DNA from: Rhopalosiphum padi
Lineage: Eukaryota > Arthropoda > Insecta > Hemiptera > Aphididae
DNA: 64,000 bases
Direction: 5' to 3'
Assembly (NCBI RefSeq): GCF_020882245.1
Contig: NC_083597.1
Span: forward strand, 45,548,152-45,612,151
Shown here: positions 1 through 12,421 of the stretch, in pieces
How the letters are laid out: each line of letters begins with the position of its first letter
Numbering within the stretch: the stretch's first letter is position 1
The notes under the pieces: generated by a model
The model's input: the letters and a program-made list of their open reading frames with translations, nothing else
What the model was told of the DNA's origin: nothing
Databases searched by the model: none
Translations under genes and position numbers: made by a program

Positions 1-2589
1 AAGTTACTTTGCACAAATCGCTAAAAAATGAAAATACCTACATTAATAATAAATGGAATATGAAACAAAAAATATTTTTTTTTTTTTTTTTATTAAATAT
101 TTACAAATTAAGAAATATGCTAAGGTATGTACTTTAAACATCATTGTATGGAATGGATTTCTAGCTTAGTTGCTATAAATGTAGAACATAATATTATATG
201 CATATGTATATAATATATATATATATATATATATACAGAAGAATATCCCACTGCTTACTACTAGAACTTATAACTTCTGAGTTTAACTATTATGTAATAT
301 TAAACACATTTTTTTGATTTAACAATTTCATTTTTAAAATATTTTATACTTACGTTATACGATTTTTGTTACATAATATTACAAAATAAAAAATATTATA
401 AACAAATTACATTATACGTAACATTATATATATTATACTATTGTCAAAAAATCTATTTATTCTTATATTTATTTCAGTTTTTGCAATAGTGCCGTTAGAA
501 TAAATTAATAAACTTCACTAACGATCGTGTCGCTGCAATAACTGATTTTTTTATCACGAATTCACGACACATACGTCAAAATATAAAATATAATTATATA
601 CTTAATATAATATATTGTACTAAAATTAAGTGTATAAATAGTGTATAACAAAAATAAAAACATGTAATGAGTTATTAAATAGATATGTATTTCTCTTTAG
701 AACGTAAATGGGTATTTTTCTGTATGCATTATTTTGAGGATTATTACTAATTTTTAATTTGATAACTTCTTAAGAATATTTATTCATCTAGGTATTCAAT
801 CGTTCTGATTAAAACAAGTTATATTTTATTGGTTCACATGATTATGTTTGTATTTCGTCTGCACTTGATTTTTTTTAAGATTTTTGGGGTAATTATTTAT
901 AGTATTTCACTGTAGTTCGTAGTTAAATTAATATATCTGTAATTGGAAATCGTTTTTAATTAGTTTTTTTGCATGTTGGCTATATAAGCAAATGTTTGGA
1001 AGATTTTCTGTAATCTTTATTATGATTGATAAGTGCCAATTTCAGATCTAGTTCCATTATCAATGCAAGATTAAGTAAAATATGTTCAATACTGATATTT
1101 TGTACATTTACTATAATTAACTTGACACCCTGCAGTGACCTGTTTTTTAAATTAATTCTACTATTTGATAGTATTGATTTAATCATATTAAATAATTTTG
1201 AAAAGTAATAATAATTATAAATAATATTATAATAAAGCAATTACGTAGGTAATTACTAAAAGCTGTTGTTAATCAATTCATTCAATAAAAAGTAGACAGT
1301 TGACAAACATAAAATATGTATTTAGAAATTGTTTACATTTTGATATTTGTTTAAATGTATTTACGTTCATCATATACAAATAAAGTGCTACTTTAAATAT
1401 ATCAATACATAATATAGTATTTTAATTTATGTATTAAGAATGATAGAAAGCAATTAAATTACAAAGATTATTTGTTTGTTTTTGAATTGACAGATCTATA
1501 TAGTGTATTAAACATTTTATTTTGTAAATAATAAACGAATAGTTGGTTAAAGATATAATATAAAAACAACACTATTTATATTTCAATCTTTGTGTCTTAA
1601 TATTTACAATCTATGTTGGAGTAGCACAATATGTAAATATGATAATTACCATACATTTTAACTTGGAATAATGGAATCTAATGTGATATATAATTGTAGG
1701 TTAATAAATGTCTGCAATATTTTTTCTCGAGTCAATGGGTGGGAATTATTGGTTGTGTATTGGATGAAATTTGTGATACTAATGGGTTAGTATAGAAATC
1801 TAATATATAATTAACATAAAAAATTTAAATTCTATATTATTAAAAATAATTTTATACTCATATTATTTTATGAAATAACTTACTCCTTATCAATTCTTAA
1901 TATTAAAATTGTTTTAAGATAATGGTACGATTATGCCTTCAGTAGACCAGTGTTGGTTTTTATACTTTTCCCGAATAGTTTAAGATTAATTAACATTTAG
2001 CTGAAAGAAGTGAAGAACTCGTTATGCTGTATAGAAAGTTTCTATTTTACTTATAATAATTCAGTAAATCACTAAAATGAATGTGATACATTTCAATTAA
2101 ATGATAAATTGTTGCGAATGATTCAGAGTAAGGAGTCGGATTATTAGATTGTTTTAAAAGTATTTTATGTTACATAATTTTTTTTTATACATTTTATATA
2201 ATTGTTAGTATTTTCATAATTTGGTACCTGGATTGAACTAATTTTTGACAAAAATATAGCAAATTAATAAATTAAAAGTTAATACCGTCATACCGTAGAA
2301 TAGATTAATTATATAACTAGTTAAAAATGTATCTAAATATCTTCAAAATTTTATTTTATATTTGTTGGGTAAAATAATAATAAAAGTAACTATAGAACTT
2401 AAGCGTTACTAATTTTTTTTTCAATATCTGACAATAAAATACTTAACTGCGTTTGAGGAAAAATCGTTATTTTTCGATTAAATATTAAACATTAAAAAAA
2501 AAATGAAACTCAAACGCTCGAACAAAAAAAAAAAAAATTGTGACTTATGATATATATATATTTATATTTTCAAATACTAGAAGAATGTA
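1..2589. other. A+T-rich stretch without a supported gene
   Basis: Very A+T-rich sequence with runs of T (about 71-92) and an (AT)n tract near 213-235. The only notable part is 980-1240, where both strands stay open for 60-86 codons; this is described as a finding. No splice-flanked exon, RNA gene or transposon terminus could be supported here. It is probably intergenic or intronic DNA. Confidence 0.6.
213..235. repeat. (AT)n microsatellite
   Basis: An uninterrupted run of alternating A and T read directly from the sequence, ending before ACAGAAG. Confidence 0.95.
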
Positions 2590-2970
2590 GGCATTCCAGT
2601 CTATATGTCTATGATTATTATCATGTATACTACCAACGACTCACTTCATAAAGTCATCTGCATTCCAACCTTAAATAATCTTGCTATACGGTCACCTACA
2701 AAAAAAAACCACACAAAAAACATACAGCACTCACTCAAATCCTATAATCACTCAACAATCATTCAAACAAAATTCCAGGTAATCCACCAAGGCGCCTGAA
2801 AAGAAACTTATGTAGGAACCTATTCTTTCCTTAAAATCGCTTTCCACGGGATGCCACCATTGGGTGACTTCCCCCCCCAGCCAATCAAATCTTATCAAAT
2901 TTACTTATTGTATAACATGTAAATACAGATTGTAAATATATTAGATTGTTTCAAAAAAAAAAAAAAAAAA
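2590..2970 (+). mobile_element. 5'-truncated LINE (non-LTR retrotransposon) 3' end
   Basis: This segment reads as the last part of a LINE ORF2, its 3' UTR and its poly(A) tail. Seen: from about 2640 the + strand is G-poor and A/C-rich and encodes a polar C-terminal stretch (IPTLNNLAIRS near its start). After a frame change, codons 2775-2834 read PGNPPRRLKRNLCRNLFFP and then a TAA stop at 2832-2834. A RRLKR-type basic tail just before the stop is typical of Jockey/R1-like ORF2 proteins. A roughly 115-base UTR follows, with a run of C at 2870-2878, ending in 18 A at 2953-2970. The frame change shows the copy is dead. Its 5' boundary cannot be placed, and no clear target-site duplication was seen. 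Confidence 0.68.
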
Positions 2971-3655
2971 TATTTTTCTAACTATTATAAGAAAAACGTA
3001 TGAGAAACATTTATTATATTTTTAAAGTCAATGGTATAAAAACAAACTTTAGAATTTTTTTCTATAAATATTTAGAAATTGATACATAACACTTATTCTC
3101 CCCTAAAATAAAATTTAAATGGAATGGTATAGAATATATGTATTTCCATCCCTTTCCCGGTAAAAATTAAAATTTACAAATTTTTTTTAATTTTTTTTAT
3201 TTATGAATATTTTATACCATTTTCTGAAATTTATTTAACCTCTTTAGGTACCTGTAGAGAAACATAAACACGTATTTTCATATTTTTCTTGGTAAAAATA
3301 AACTTTTTCACATTTTCTGGCATTTTTAACAAAAAAATTAAACTTTATAAGTTTTTATAATGCTGAAACTCTTTGTCAAATTATTTCTTTCAACGTTTAT
3401 GAAAAAAGTATTTTTGATATTTAAAAATGTCTCTATATCAACTTATATTGAATCTTTTATAGCTCGATATCCGTATACAATCGTACTTACATGAATACTT
3501 ATCATTTTCAACCAACACATAGGCTCGGGCGATGGCATAAAGCTTAAATATTACCTAAATATTTCCAAATATTAAATGAACGAGAGCAAGGCCCATAAAT
3601 AAATATATATATATTGTAATTTGAATACGTAAAATATATGTATTATATATATACA
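2971..3655. other. A+T-rich stretch without a supported gene
   Basis: Low-complexity A+T-rich DNA between the LINE tail and the first MITE. It holds one AGGTACCT palindrome (3246-3253) and a short TA-rich run just before the MITE. Nothing else could be supported. Confidence 0.6.
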
Positions 3656-4299
3656 CAGTAAAACCCCCGAATAGCGGATACTTTCGGTTACCGACGTTTT
3701 TCCGGCTATTCAGAGGGGGTAAATCTGTTAAAATGTATAAAATTTAAATGTTTTAAAAGAAAAAATATGCCCCATGTTAATTATAGAGTTTTAACAATTG
3801 ACAAATTAGCCAAATAAAATATTAACGAATATTATTGTTAACATTTAAAATATAACATTAATATCAATACAATACCCAGTTTCCTTTTAAAGAAATCAAA
3901 AGATAAAAATTTTGTTAAATAAACATCTTTTAAGGAATCATTAAATTTTTAAGCATCTTGAACCAAACATTTAAAGAAAAAAGATTGAAAATCACAATAA
4001 ATTGTTTATAAATAAGTCAAAAAGTAAATATTTAGAAAATTATTTCATGTTGGAAATATTAACATAAATATTTTTTGAAAATTTTAAGTATTTACGGTTA
4101 TTTGTTTTTGAGTAATACTAAAGATAGGAAAATCGATTTTATTAAATATTGGTTTTGCGTAAAAATTTCTGTTGATCCTAATTTTTTTTTTTAAATAGTC
4201 GCCCGCTATTCGGACGTTTTTACATTGAAAAATAATGAAAATGTCCCCGTCCCCAAGAAATCATTCACTATTAGGAGATATCCATTATGGGAAGTTTGA

Positions 4300-4302
<3 letters not shown>
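3656..4302. mobile_element. pogo/Tc1-mariner-type MITE, copy 1 (with nested insertion)
   Basis: A non-autonomous DNA transposon of 647 bp. The left end reads CAGTAAAACCCCCGAATAG and the right end, reverse-complemented, reads CAGTCAAACTTCCC, giving imperfect inverted termini that begin CAGT. The right end is followed by TA inside a TA-rich tract, as expected for TA target duplications of the Tc1/mariner superfamily. The subterminal word GCTATTC(A/G)GA recurs at both ends (near 3705 and 4205) and also in copy 2 at 7732-8210, which makes the two copies one family. No transposase frame is present. The part from about 4001 to 4180 matches an unrelated dispersed repeat and looks like a later insertion. 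The pogo assignment rests on CAGT termini and TA flanks only. Confidence 0.72.
4001..4180 (+). repeat. dispersed repeat family 1, copy A (nested in MITE)
   Basis: This stretch shares an ordered set of words with 5943-6120 and 33661-33860: TATAAATA..TCAAAAA, then GAAAATTTTAAGTATTTACGG, then TTTTTGAGT, then TTGCGTAAAA. Length and order are conserved, so the three are copies of one short element, not chance. Because copy A lies inside the MITE and the other MITE copy is about 168 bp shorter, it most likely inserted into the MITE. No coding frame is seen and the class of element is not recognised. Confidence 0.6.

Positions 4303-4343
<41 letters not shown>
4303..4343. repeat. (TA)n microsatellite
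   Basis: A long alternating TA run directly abutting the right end of the MITE. It may have grown from the TA target duplication. Confidence 0.93.
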
Positions 4344-5942
4344 GGTATTTATCAAAACATGGATATATAAGTTCGCTCAATCAATAATCAACGTATGATG
4401 AACGTTAAATAAAGCCAATTTGATCACGAAAAATATCTGAGTATACATAAAATACTATACGTATCGTAAACGTTTAATAAACCTATTTCAACGTAAATTA
4501 TATAAATGATACCGTTATGGTGTTATGATATGAATAATAACTACGTACATGTATACATCTAAGTTATACTCAGGTACCTATTATAAGTGTAGATTATACG
4601 TGTTATATTTACTGGATATCGTATCAAGAGTTTGAAACAAACGCGAAACAAAAAAAAAACTATATCTTTGATAGGAAACACATATTATAACATTAAAACA
4701 TTTGGCGAGTATTTATTGTGGCTACGGTTATTCTTATCTAAGTTACAGCAAAAAAAAAATAAAATCAATTTGGTCAAAAACTGGGGTTTTGTAAATATTT
4801 CCATTTTTTCGCTGTTTTTTTTTTTTTTTTTTAGTTTTTCTATAAATAGTTAATATACGTATAATGAATTTTCTTGATTAATAAAAACACCGACTAGATA
4901 AATTATTTACTGCCACTAGCAATCTTCAAAAGCCATACGCCACAGATTCTGTATTGAATATGACTCGATATTGCGATCATCTTCGACCTTGGATTTTTAA
5001 AAATGTCGTTTCACATAGTGTTACATAATATCACATTAGACTAAAGAGGGTGTGCGTGCGTCTTGTCTGTCGTGAATCTCGATAAATGTGTTTCCCGTCC
5101 GATTGGAACGATATAAACGATTTAATATTACAAGGTTTTTTTATATGTTTTTTTTTTTTTGTTTTTTTTTTTTTTTTGGAAAAACTGCACGATAAACGAA
5201 AACAAGTTTTGGACGGTTGGCGAATGGATAAGTTATGCACGAGAACACAACGTTATACAGTCGACAGTAACACCCCATTACTACGAGTTATATAATATAT
5301 ATAGTGGACGGTGACGACTATCACTACGGCTTACGGTGCAGTATAACAATTCATAATCCACATGTTTCACTTACATATACGGCTATATACAGGGCGAAAC
5401 ACTGTTTTAGTACCGAAAAATTCCATAGCATGTTCAATGCAATAAAGGTTTAGCCGTGTTATAAATATATCCAATGAAATGCTATTGATAAGATTTAAAT
5501 GTGTTGTCGTTTATCTTAGCTCAAAATCAAAAAAAAAAAAATCAAAGTTGTGCTCTTCGCTTTTCTAAATATTGGATACATTTATGTACATTTTTTGATA
5601 GCTAACTTATAAAAAATATACATGATTATTAAGTTGAATAATTGCCATTTTCCATTAAGTATTATAGTAGTAATTTCTACTAATAACTTAATATAGGTGA
5701 ATAGGTCTTTATGAAATCAAAGACGATGATACTGTTACTGTAGGTATATGAAATATGCTGCATATATTGTACACACTTAGGTACGTGACAATTGTTGTTT
5801 AACGAGGACAAACGATACAGTTTTATACGTGGCGTTTTGAATTAGTTCTCCACGAATAATAATTTTGAAATATACCTAATTTTTTATGTTTAATACATAA
5901 ATTGCTATGATAATAACTTATGAGTAACCTTGTGTTATTTTT
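4344..5942. other. A+T-rich stretch with a small CpG-containing patch and poly(T) runs
   Basis: Mostly A+T-rich. From about 5025 to 5350 the sequence is less A+T-rich and contains several CpGs, with two long T runs near 5149-5177 that keep frames open on both strands by chance. An AGGTACCT-containing palindrome lies at 4572-4580. No exon, RNA gene or element terminus could be supported. Confidence 0.5.
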
Positions 5943-6120
5943 AAAGTTTAAATGTCTATAAATAGTTCAAAAAGATAAAAAATATTTTTAAATGCCAATA
6001 TAAATATATGGCGAAGATTTCAAATATCTACAGCTGAATTAAAACCAAATAAGAAAATCTTATTGTAAAAAACTTGTTTTGAGTAAAATTTCCCGATTTT
6101 CTATATATTTTATTTTCTCA
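5943..6120 (+). repeat. dispersed repeat family 1, copy C
   Basis: Matches copies at 4001-4180 and 33661-33860 in order: TAAATGTCTATAAATAG with TTCAAAAA, then GAAGATTTCAAATATCTAC near 6013, then TTTTGAGTAAAATTTCCCG near 6077. Related sequence may run on to about 6290, where GTCGTTTTGCTCAGAATA reads as the inverse of the ACGATTCTGA word found in the other dispersed family. Non-coding. Confidence 0.55.
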
Positions 6121-7731
6121 ATTTAGATAAGTACTTGGCATTTTTATTTTTTACTCCTCCTTCTTCCGCTCTACGAATTATATTCATTTTCCTAGAAATA
6201 AAGTTAAATTCTAAGAATTTTTACCGCTTGACAATATTGTAACGACTGATAAACAAAAAAAAAGTCGTTTTGCTCAGAATATAAGATGTAAAAACTAAAT
6301 CCTTTTATTCACAATACAAATATAATATACAACTACCTATACCCGCAAAACGTGGGTTTTCATAAAAACTGTAAAAAATTGTTTGTTTTATTTAAACCCT
6401 ATTTAGTAAAAATGTTCAAAAAAAAAAAATTGTATTTTAAAATTTTAAATGTTTATTAATTTAATATGTTGTACTAGAAAAGATTATAGCACTATAGCTG
6501 AAAACGTATTTTTGCACTCTCGGCTATAATATTCGTGAAAGAAACCTTGTATTTATGTCATGTGCTGCAGTTTATTGTTTTTGCATTTTGACTAGAGCGA
6601 AATATGTCTGCAGGCGTATACTTTTCATATTAAAAAGTATTTTATATTGTGCCAATTATGTTTGATGTGTATTATTATACTACTGAAGTTTAAACTTTAA
6701 TTTATATCCACATTGTTATAATTCGGGTTGATGTATCATTTAAAATTCGACTTTGATATTTTATAAGTATCGTCGTATTGACAAGTGACGAAAAGATTAG
6801 GTCCTCAAAAGAATAAAATAATTGTCTGTATGTAAATATTTATTACATTATGTTATTATTTATTACCGTTGCGTTATTATAACGCAATACAATTTATAGA
6901 ACTACTGATGAAAATTACAAAAGCCGCGTGCACCCTGTGTAGCTTTTACTCGCATAACAACTACCAGATAATTGGCTTGCCCTTAATAATAATAACAATG
7001 TTATTATGGCGTACATAACAATATACTATACGTATACATGGATATATGTGAAGTGAAGTGTGTATACATTAGTGCATGGGTCATTGCTCATTGGAAGAGA
7101 TGATAATATATTTTCGTTGGTGCATATTCGTGTGGGGCAATATTATCAATCGCCCCCTCAGGATTGTATTTTTTGTATTGATGCTGGGTAATTGCTGATA
7201 CATCTGGTAATGAAACTCAGGAATTAATGAAAATGTTATTGGTTCCTGTGCATACCGATTTTATTTTTACTATAGTTATAGGTTATGTATAGAGTTTAAT
7301 GACATATTATAATATTTATTGATAACTTATTTATTTCCAACAAAGCAGTTTATGATGAAAATTAAAACGTCACCTTTCAGTAAAAAAATATGTTGAAATT
7401 TATGTTACATATATTGTACCTTTACATTATTATATCCCGATTTTAATATTGAAAGCTAATTTCATTAGTTATAATATTATAATGTACCCATATTTTACAA
7501 TAATGACTAATATAGTAAATAATACAAAAATAAATTAAAATCTAAAATAGAAATAATAATTTTATGGTTCATATTTTATTATTCATAATAAATTACAATA
7601 CAATGTAAAAATGTAAAATACCGAAAAGCTTACTACCTAATAACTATTATTATTTTTATCCTGGGATGGTAGAAATAAATAATAGTTAAAATATCATAGA
7701 GATTAATATGTGCAGACCAGAATTATTATTA
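6121..7731. other. A+T-rich stretch without a supported gene
   Basis: Ordinary A+T-rich DNA. Slightly richer patches around 6480-6620 and 6900-7160 contain no open frame with splice signals. I see no element ends. Confidence 0.55.
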
Positions 7732-8210
7732 CAGTGAAACTTTTGAATAGATGATACTTTCGGTCACCGAAATTTCGTCCACTATTCGGAAATGTCCGCT
7801 ATTCAAAGGGGAACAGTTTTGAAATTCATAAAGAGTAAATATGTAAAAGGAAAAAATATGTGCTAGGTCAAATTAAATTATAATATTATTATTTTATATT
7901 TTAATGGTATAATTATTTTAATTTTTTAGCAATACATATTTAAATAAATATAAAATACTATAAAAAAAAAGAAATACATACGTACATAAATATAATTCAA
8001 TTTGGCGTGAAAAAATTAGTTTTTTAATGAGTTCTTTTTCGTTTTAATAGCACGTTTTTCTGTCCTTGTTTTGTTATTAACCATATTGAGAAATATGTGT
8101 CCGTTATTTAGAGGTTTTCTTATTGAAAATGAATGCTAATATCCCCGTTCTCAAAAAAAATTTCCGTTCTTGGGGTGTGTCCGTTATATGGGGATACTCG
8201 TTTGGGCCAG
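7732..8210. mobile_element. pogo/Tc1-mariner-type MITE, copy 2
   Basis: A 479-bp relative of the element at 3656-4302. The left end CAGTGAAACTTTTGAATAG is preceded by TA. The right end GTTTGGGCCAG is followed by TA, so both flanks keep the TA duplication. Internal words shared with copy 1 include ACTTTCGGT..CCGA, GCTATTC, AAAAGGAAAAAATATG and, near the right end, ATTGAAAATGAATG..ATCCCCGT. It lacks the repeat that interrupts copy 1. There is no transposase coding. The right terminus is diverged, so that boundary is less certain than the left. Confidence 0.66.
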
Positions 8211-9239
8211 TACACAAGTTTTTACCTGTAAATTGACAATTTGCTTGCATACAATGTCAAAACCGTCCAACATAAATTTTGATTTGAAAAATAGCGACTC
8301 GTACTTGCAATACCTAATGTAAAACAATAATACGATTTATCTTAAACTTTTCGAGTAGATACAATTATTAATTGAATTGAGTATAATCTAATTACAATTT
8401 GTGTCGGTATGATTCGGCTATGTTTTAAGTTATTATATAATATAATATTATTATATTTTCTATATGCTTATTTTAGACTATGATAATCACTAATCAGACA
8501 CGAATATTGCAAACAAGTCACAAAAAAAATGTATATGTACGTAAACGGATGTAGCCTCGATTTATGGGGAGATTACTGTTAGAGGAAGTTTCACACATTT
8601 TAAAATGGTAACCATATAATAATTTTTGAGATTGTAAGCCATTAATTGTAACTAACCATTAGATAATATGTATTAAATATTAAATTGTGTATATCGACTA
8701 GAATATTTTATTAGATATGATCAAAACTTGTTTATTTACAGAATAGATTCGAAAAATGTATGTGAAACTAGAGTATTTATTACTCAAGTATGTCTATTCA
8801 ATTTGTATTAACTTTTATTTTTGCCATAAAATTTAGATAGTAAAATATTTAGGACGGTGTTATTGTTGTTGATTCTTATATTTGCGTTGACAGTATAAAT
8901 CTATGGAAGTATTATAGCTGCGTAAGTAGGTATGTGGTCAATGTTTAAACACTTAATGTTATGGTTAAATGTTATAGGGTAAATGGTTTTTAATAAAAGT
9001 TTATTTAAATATTTATAGATGACAAGTTGTTAGTCAGTCAAACATTAACACGAGTTAGTATGTATGCACTCGAACTGTTCTTAATTTTTTTTACATACAT
9101 CATTAAGCATTGAATGATGTGATAACAATATTTATTAACCAGTTTAATTTCTAATATAGATACTTATGATGAATTTAATTATTTATAAATAATGGTATAC
9201 ATACGTTATACTCCTGTCCACGTCTATTAGGTAAAAATA
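8211..9239. other. A+T-rich stretch without a supported gene
   Basis: A+T-rich DNA with no frame of interest, no terminal repeats and no exon with splice signals that I could find. Confidence 0.55.
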
Positions 9240-9870
9240 TGAAATAAAGAGCGTCGTCCAAAACCACACACTTACTATTCATAACCACACATTTTAAACC
9301 GTTCAATACCAACATATCGTATACATTTTTCTATTGTTGAAAAAGAAAATTTATAAGGTCGATAATTCAAAACCACACACATTTGATTGACAGTTAAAAA
9401 TTAAAAAAAATATTGTTACTAAACAAATTGTCCTAAAAAAATCCAATAAATGAGATCATATAATTCTAATAGCCATTCTACCAATTATAAAGGTTGACCT
9501 GATTATAAAAAGCATAAATGTTTTAATCATCCAAATAGACGAGATTATTTTATACTTACTCCTTCAACTAATAATAATCTTCCAAAATCTACTTTTAAAT
9601 GCCATCTCCGCCAATCCATACCATGCTCATATCACTTCTTCCATTCAAAATTATTCTCAATATTTTTCAAATAATGGATCACTATTAACTTCCTTCATTT
9701 TCGATTTCACAAAATATATCATACAACTTCTTATTTTCCTTCTTACTTCATTATTAAATAAAACCCAATTATGAATATTTCTACTCACTTAAATTACGCT
9801 ATCCCACTTTGTTAACTATTATTTCTTATGCATTATCTAATTATTTATATTCTGTAAATGTGTTTCCTAT
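9240..9870. other. strand-asymmetric block, possibly a decayed coding or transposon remnant
   Basis: From about 9480 to 9870 the + strand is markedly poor in G and rich in C, T and A, unlike its neighbours. Two frames stay open for an unusual distance for such A+T-rich DNA. On the + strand about 60 codons run from near 9500; on the - strand a stretch including EVRRKIRSCMIYFVKSK runs near 9700. Both are interrupted by stops. The skew resembles that of the LINE 3' end at 2600-2800, but no family motif was recognised, so the nature of the block is open. Confidence 0.25.
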
Positions 9871-12323
9871 ATTTCTTGTATATATTATATTATACATACA
9901 TACATATATATATAATATATTATTTAATTAAACTATTCATATTATGTAGTCCATATTGATTTCTTAGTTTTGTTTTGTTACGACTAATAATTTGTTTTGT
10001 AGCTTAAACTAAAATCGCAATTAAAAAGGTGTATACTATTTATAATTGTCGAGCTGTAATATTACTACTAAAAGCTATAATTCTAGTATTAATTAAATAT
10101 AATTTAATATACTGTAAGATAAAATAAATTATGTATAGTTGATAATTTTTTTTAAACCATGTAATAGAATTTATTTAAAATAAAATGCAATGGTGACTGT
10201 ACTACTCGTCTACTCAATTTTAATTTAATAAACAGTAAATAGTTTATTATTGATTTGTTAAAAATATATTTTTTCATTTAAACAAATAGAAAAATAATTA
10301 TTAACAAAAATATCATAAATCTCAAACACAGATAATAAACAAAATATTAGTATGTTTTTAATTATGTACGTGTTTGCACAAATGGGCACAGTATTTGATT
10401 AAAATCAAAACAATTCGAATCGTCGATTACTCGTGGATTTATAATTCAAATAAATTGTGTCGTATTTTTAAATTAAAATTTTTACCTAAAGAATTTCCTT
10501 AGTGACACTTTTTTTAAATAAATAATAATTATATAACTTAAACAAATTATTATTTTATTTAAAATTATATTTTAGGAACGTAATGAATTTATTTTATTTT
10601 AAAAACTAAAATAATTATCTGATTTATTTCATAAAAAGACAAGATAAGACAAGTTAATAAAAAAATATTTTAGAACTATAAAATTTGATTAAGTCTTATA
10701 AGGAACATATCAAATACATATTTTGCTATGAATAGTTTTGATACTTTAAAATTTTATTTATAAATTATAATTATTATAATCATTTGAAAAGTGCATAAAA
10801 TACTAATATTCTTTGAATAAATAAAATTTAATTTAACAATAATTTTAATTATAATTTTATTAAAAATTAAAATTTGATGTTTAGCTCATTTAGTTATACA
10901 AACTCAAAGGACTAAAAATATGATTAAACTATTACAATCTATGAATTTAAAACAATCCTGGAAAGACATTTAATGGGTGTATTTATTTTCATTAACTTTG
11001 AATTAAATACTTTAAGTAGTTAAATTTGTAAATAAACGATAAAAATTCCGAGTTATTTTAAGATTAAGGCTTAATACATTATGTCTGTTTATGTATGCCT
11101 TTCAAAAAATAAACTATTTCTGGTGCATTAAAAAAAATTATTAATTCATAAAAATGTGCGAATTTTATTATTATTAAAAAAAAAATACTTACGTTATTCG
11201 AAATTAATAATTTAAATTGCTTAAGTTCAATGCTTTTATGACCATTAGTGTCTTCAAAATAAATTACCCATTATCCATAATAATTATGAACAACTAACGT
11301 AATTGCGTTATAAACTAAAGACGTTTTCTTTACTTTACTCAAAATGAATTGCTATTTTACAACCATGAATAATTTAGATTAATAGATTATTATAATCGAG
11401 TAGAATATTATTTTATTGAAAATATTATTCATTATAAGATAACTTATTTTTATTAACAGCAATATTTGATAAATAAATAAAATGTATTATGTAACATTTT
11501 TTAATTCTTTAAAAATAATTTTTAAGATACGATAGTCACTTATATAGTTTTTAGTCAATACAATTTATTTTCATGTACATTTCATACAGTTGCCACTTTT
11601 AATTTATTGTTTAAGATTTCGATTAGATGTATGTATTATATATTATATATAATAACATTATAGTGATAGGCTAAAATACGTAAAAATGACTAAATTAAAT
11701 TTTCTTATAAAATACTAAATTAGCATTTGTACCAGTAAGAGCGGAATATTTAATTAGATAATGAAATTACGTTATCGAATTTTCCTACACACACACATAT
11801 ATATATTTAGAGCTAGGAGTAGGTGGACTGTAAATTTGACAGCTGACATTTCGAATGGTCTATGGGTATTTGAGTCGTGTGGACGTCCAGACAGTGTGTT
11901 GAATGTGTTGATTCGTATGTTTTCATATGAAATGAATTATCCATAACATGTTATCGAGATAGTAAAAATGATTGTGAATGGACAGAACATATGTGTTTAT
12001 ATTACAATAAATTTTTAAATTATAACGTGCTATACACCGATACACTATTATTTTATTAAAAATATGCTAATATGATCTTTACAATAGGAATAGAAAATTC
12101 CGAAAAATCAAATATCTGACATGGCATTCGAAAAAAGTCGAGAGCACTCAAAAAATTAATATATACATTTTATTATATTTAATACCTATAAGACCACAAT
12201 TATATAGGTAGGTTACCTATATCATCAAAATGACAATAGTACATTAACTATAATAAAAAATATTTTTTCCCTTTAATTAGATCAATTTGTCAAAGCCGAT
12301 CTTAATATATGGAATAATAACAG
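9871..12323. other. A+T-rich stretch without a supported gene
   Basis: One of the most A+T-rich parts of the window, probably intron or intergenic. A slightly richer patch near 11760-11950 gives a 61-codon frame beginning in a short ACAC run, with no support as a gene. Confidence 0.55.
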
Positions 12324-12421
12324 GAGAACTGTGTACTACATGATTATACATGGAATGAAGGTGACAACTGGACTGTGAATGAAGAGCCTGTCGCCGTCGA
12401 GTTAACTGATCAGTTAAATAA
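12324..12421 (+). CDS. candidate internal exon, unrecognised protein
   Basis: A 98-base stretch that looks like a small coding exon. It is preceded by AACAG and followed by AA|GTAAGTT, an almost perfect 5' splice site. In phase 0 it is fully open over 32 codons, beginning ENCVLHDYTWNEGDNW and ending VAVELTDQLN. The other two frames contain stops. The peptide is acidic and well mixed, quite unlike translations of the surrounding A+T-rich DNA, and the G+C content rises exactly over the exon. Weak point: the tract before the acceptor is not very pyrimidine-rich. If it were not spliced, the frame would end at TAA in 12423-12425. I do not recognise the family. It may be an internal exon of a gene with very long introns, or a relic of an old insertion. 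Confidence 0.38.

Noticed and set aside
5031..5295. 69-codon ORFs on both strands
   Set aside because: Both are held open by two T runs coding poly-F or poly-K; no evidence for either.
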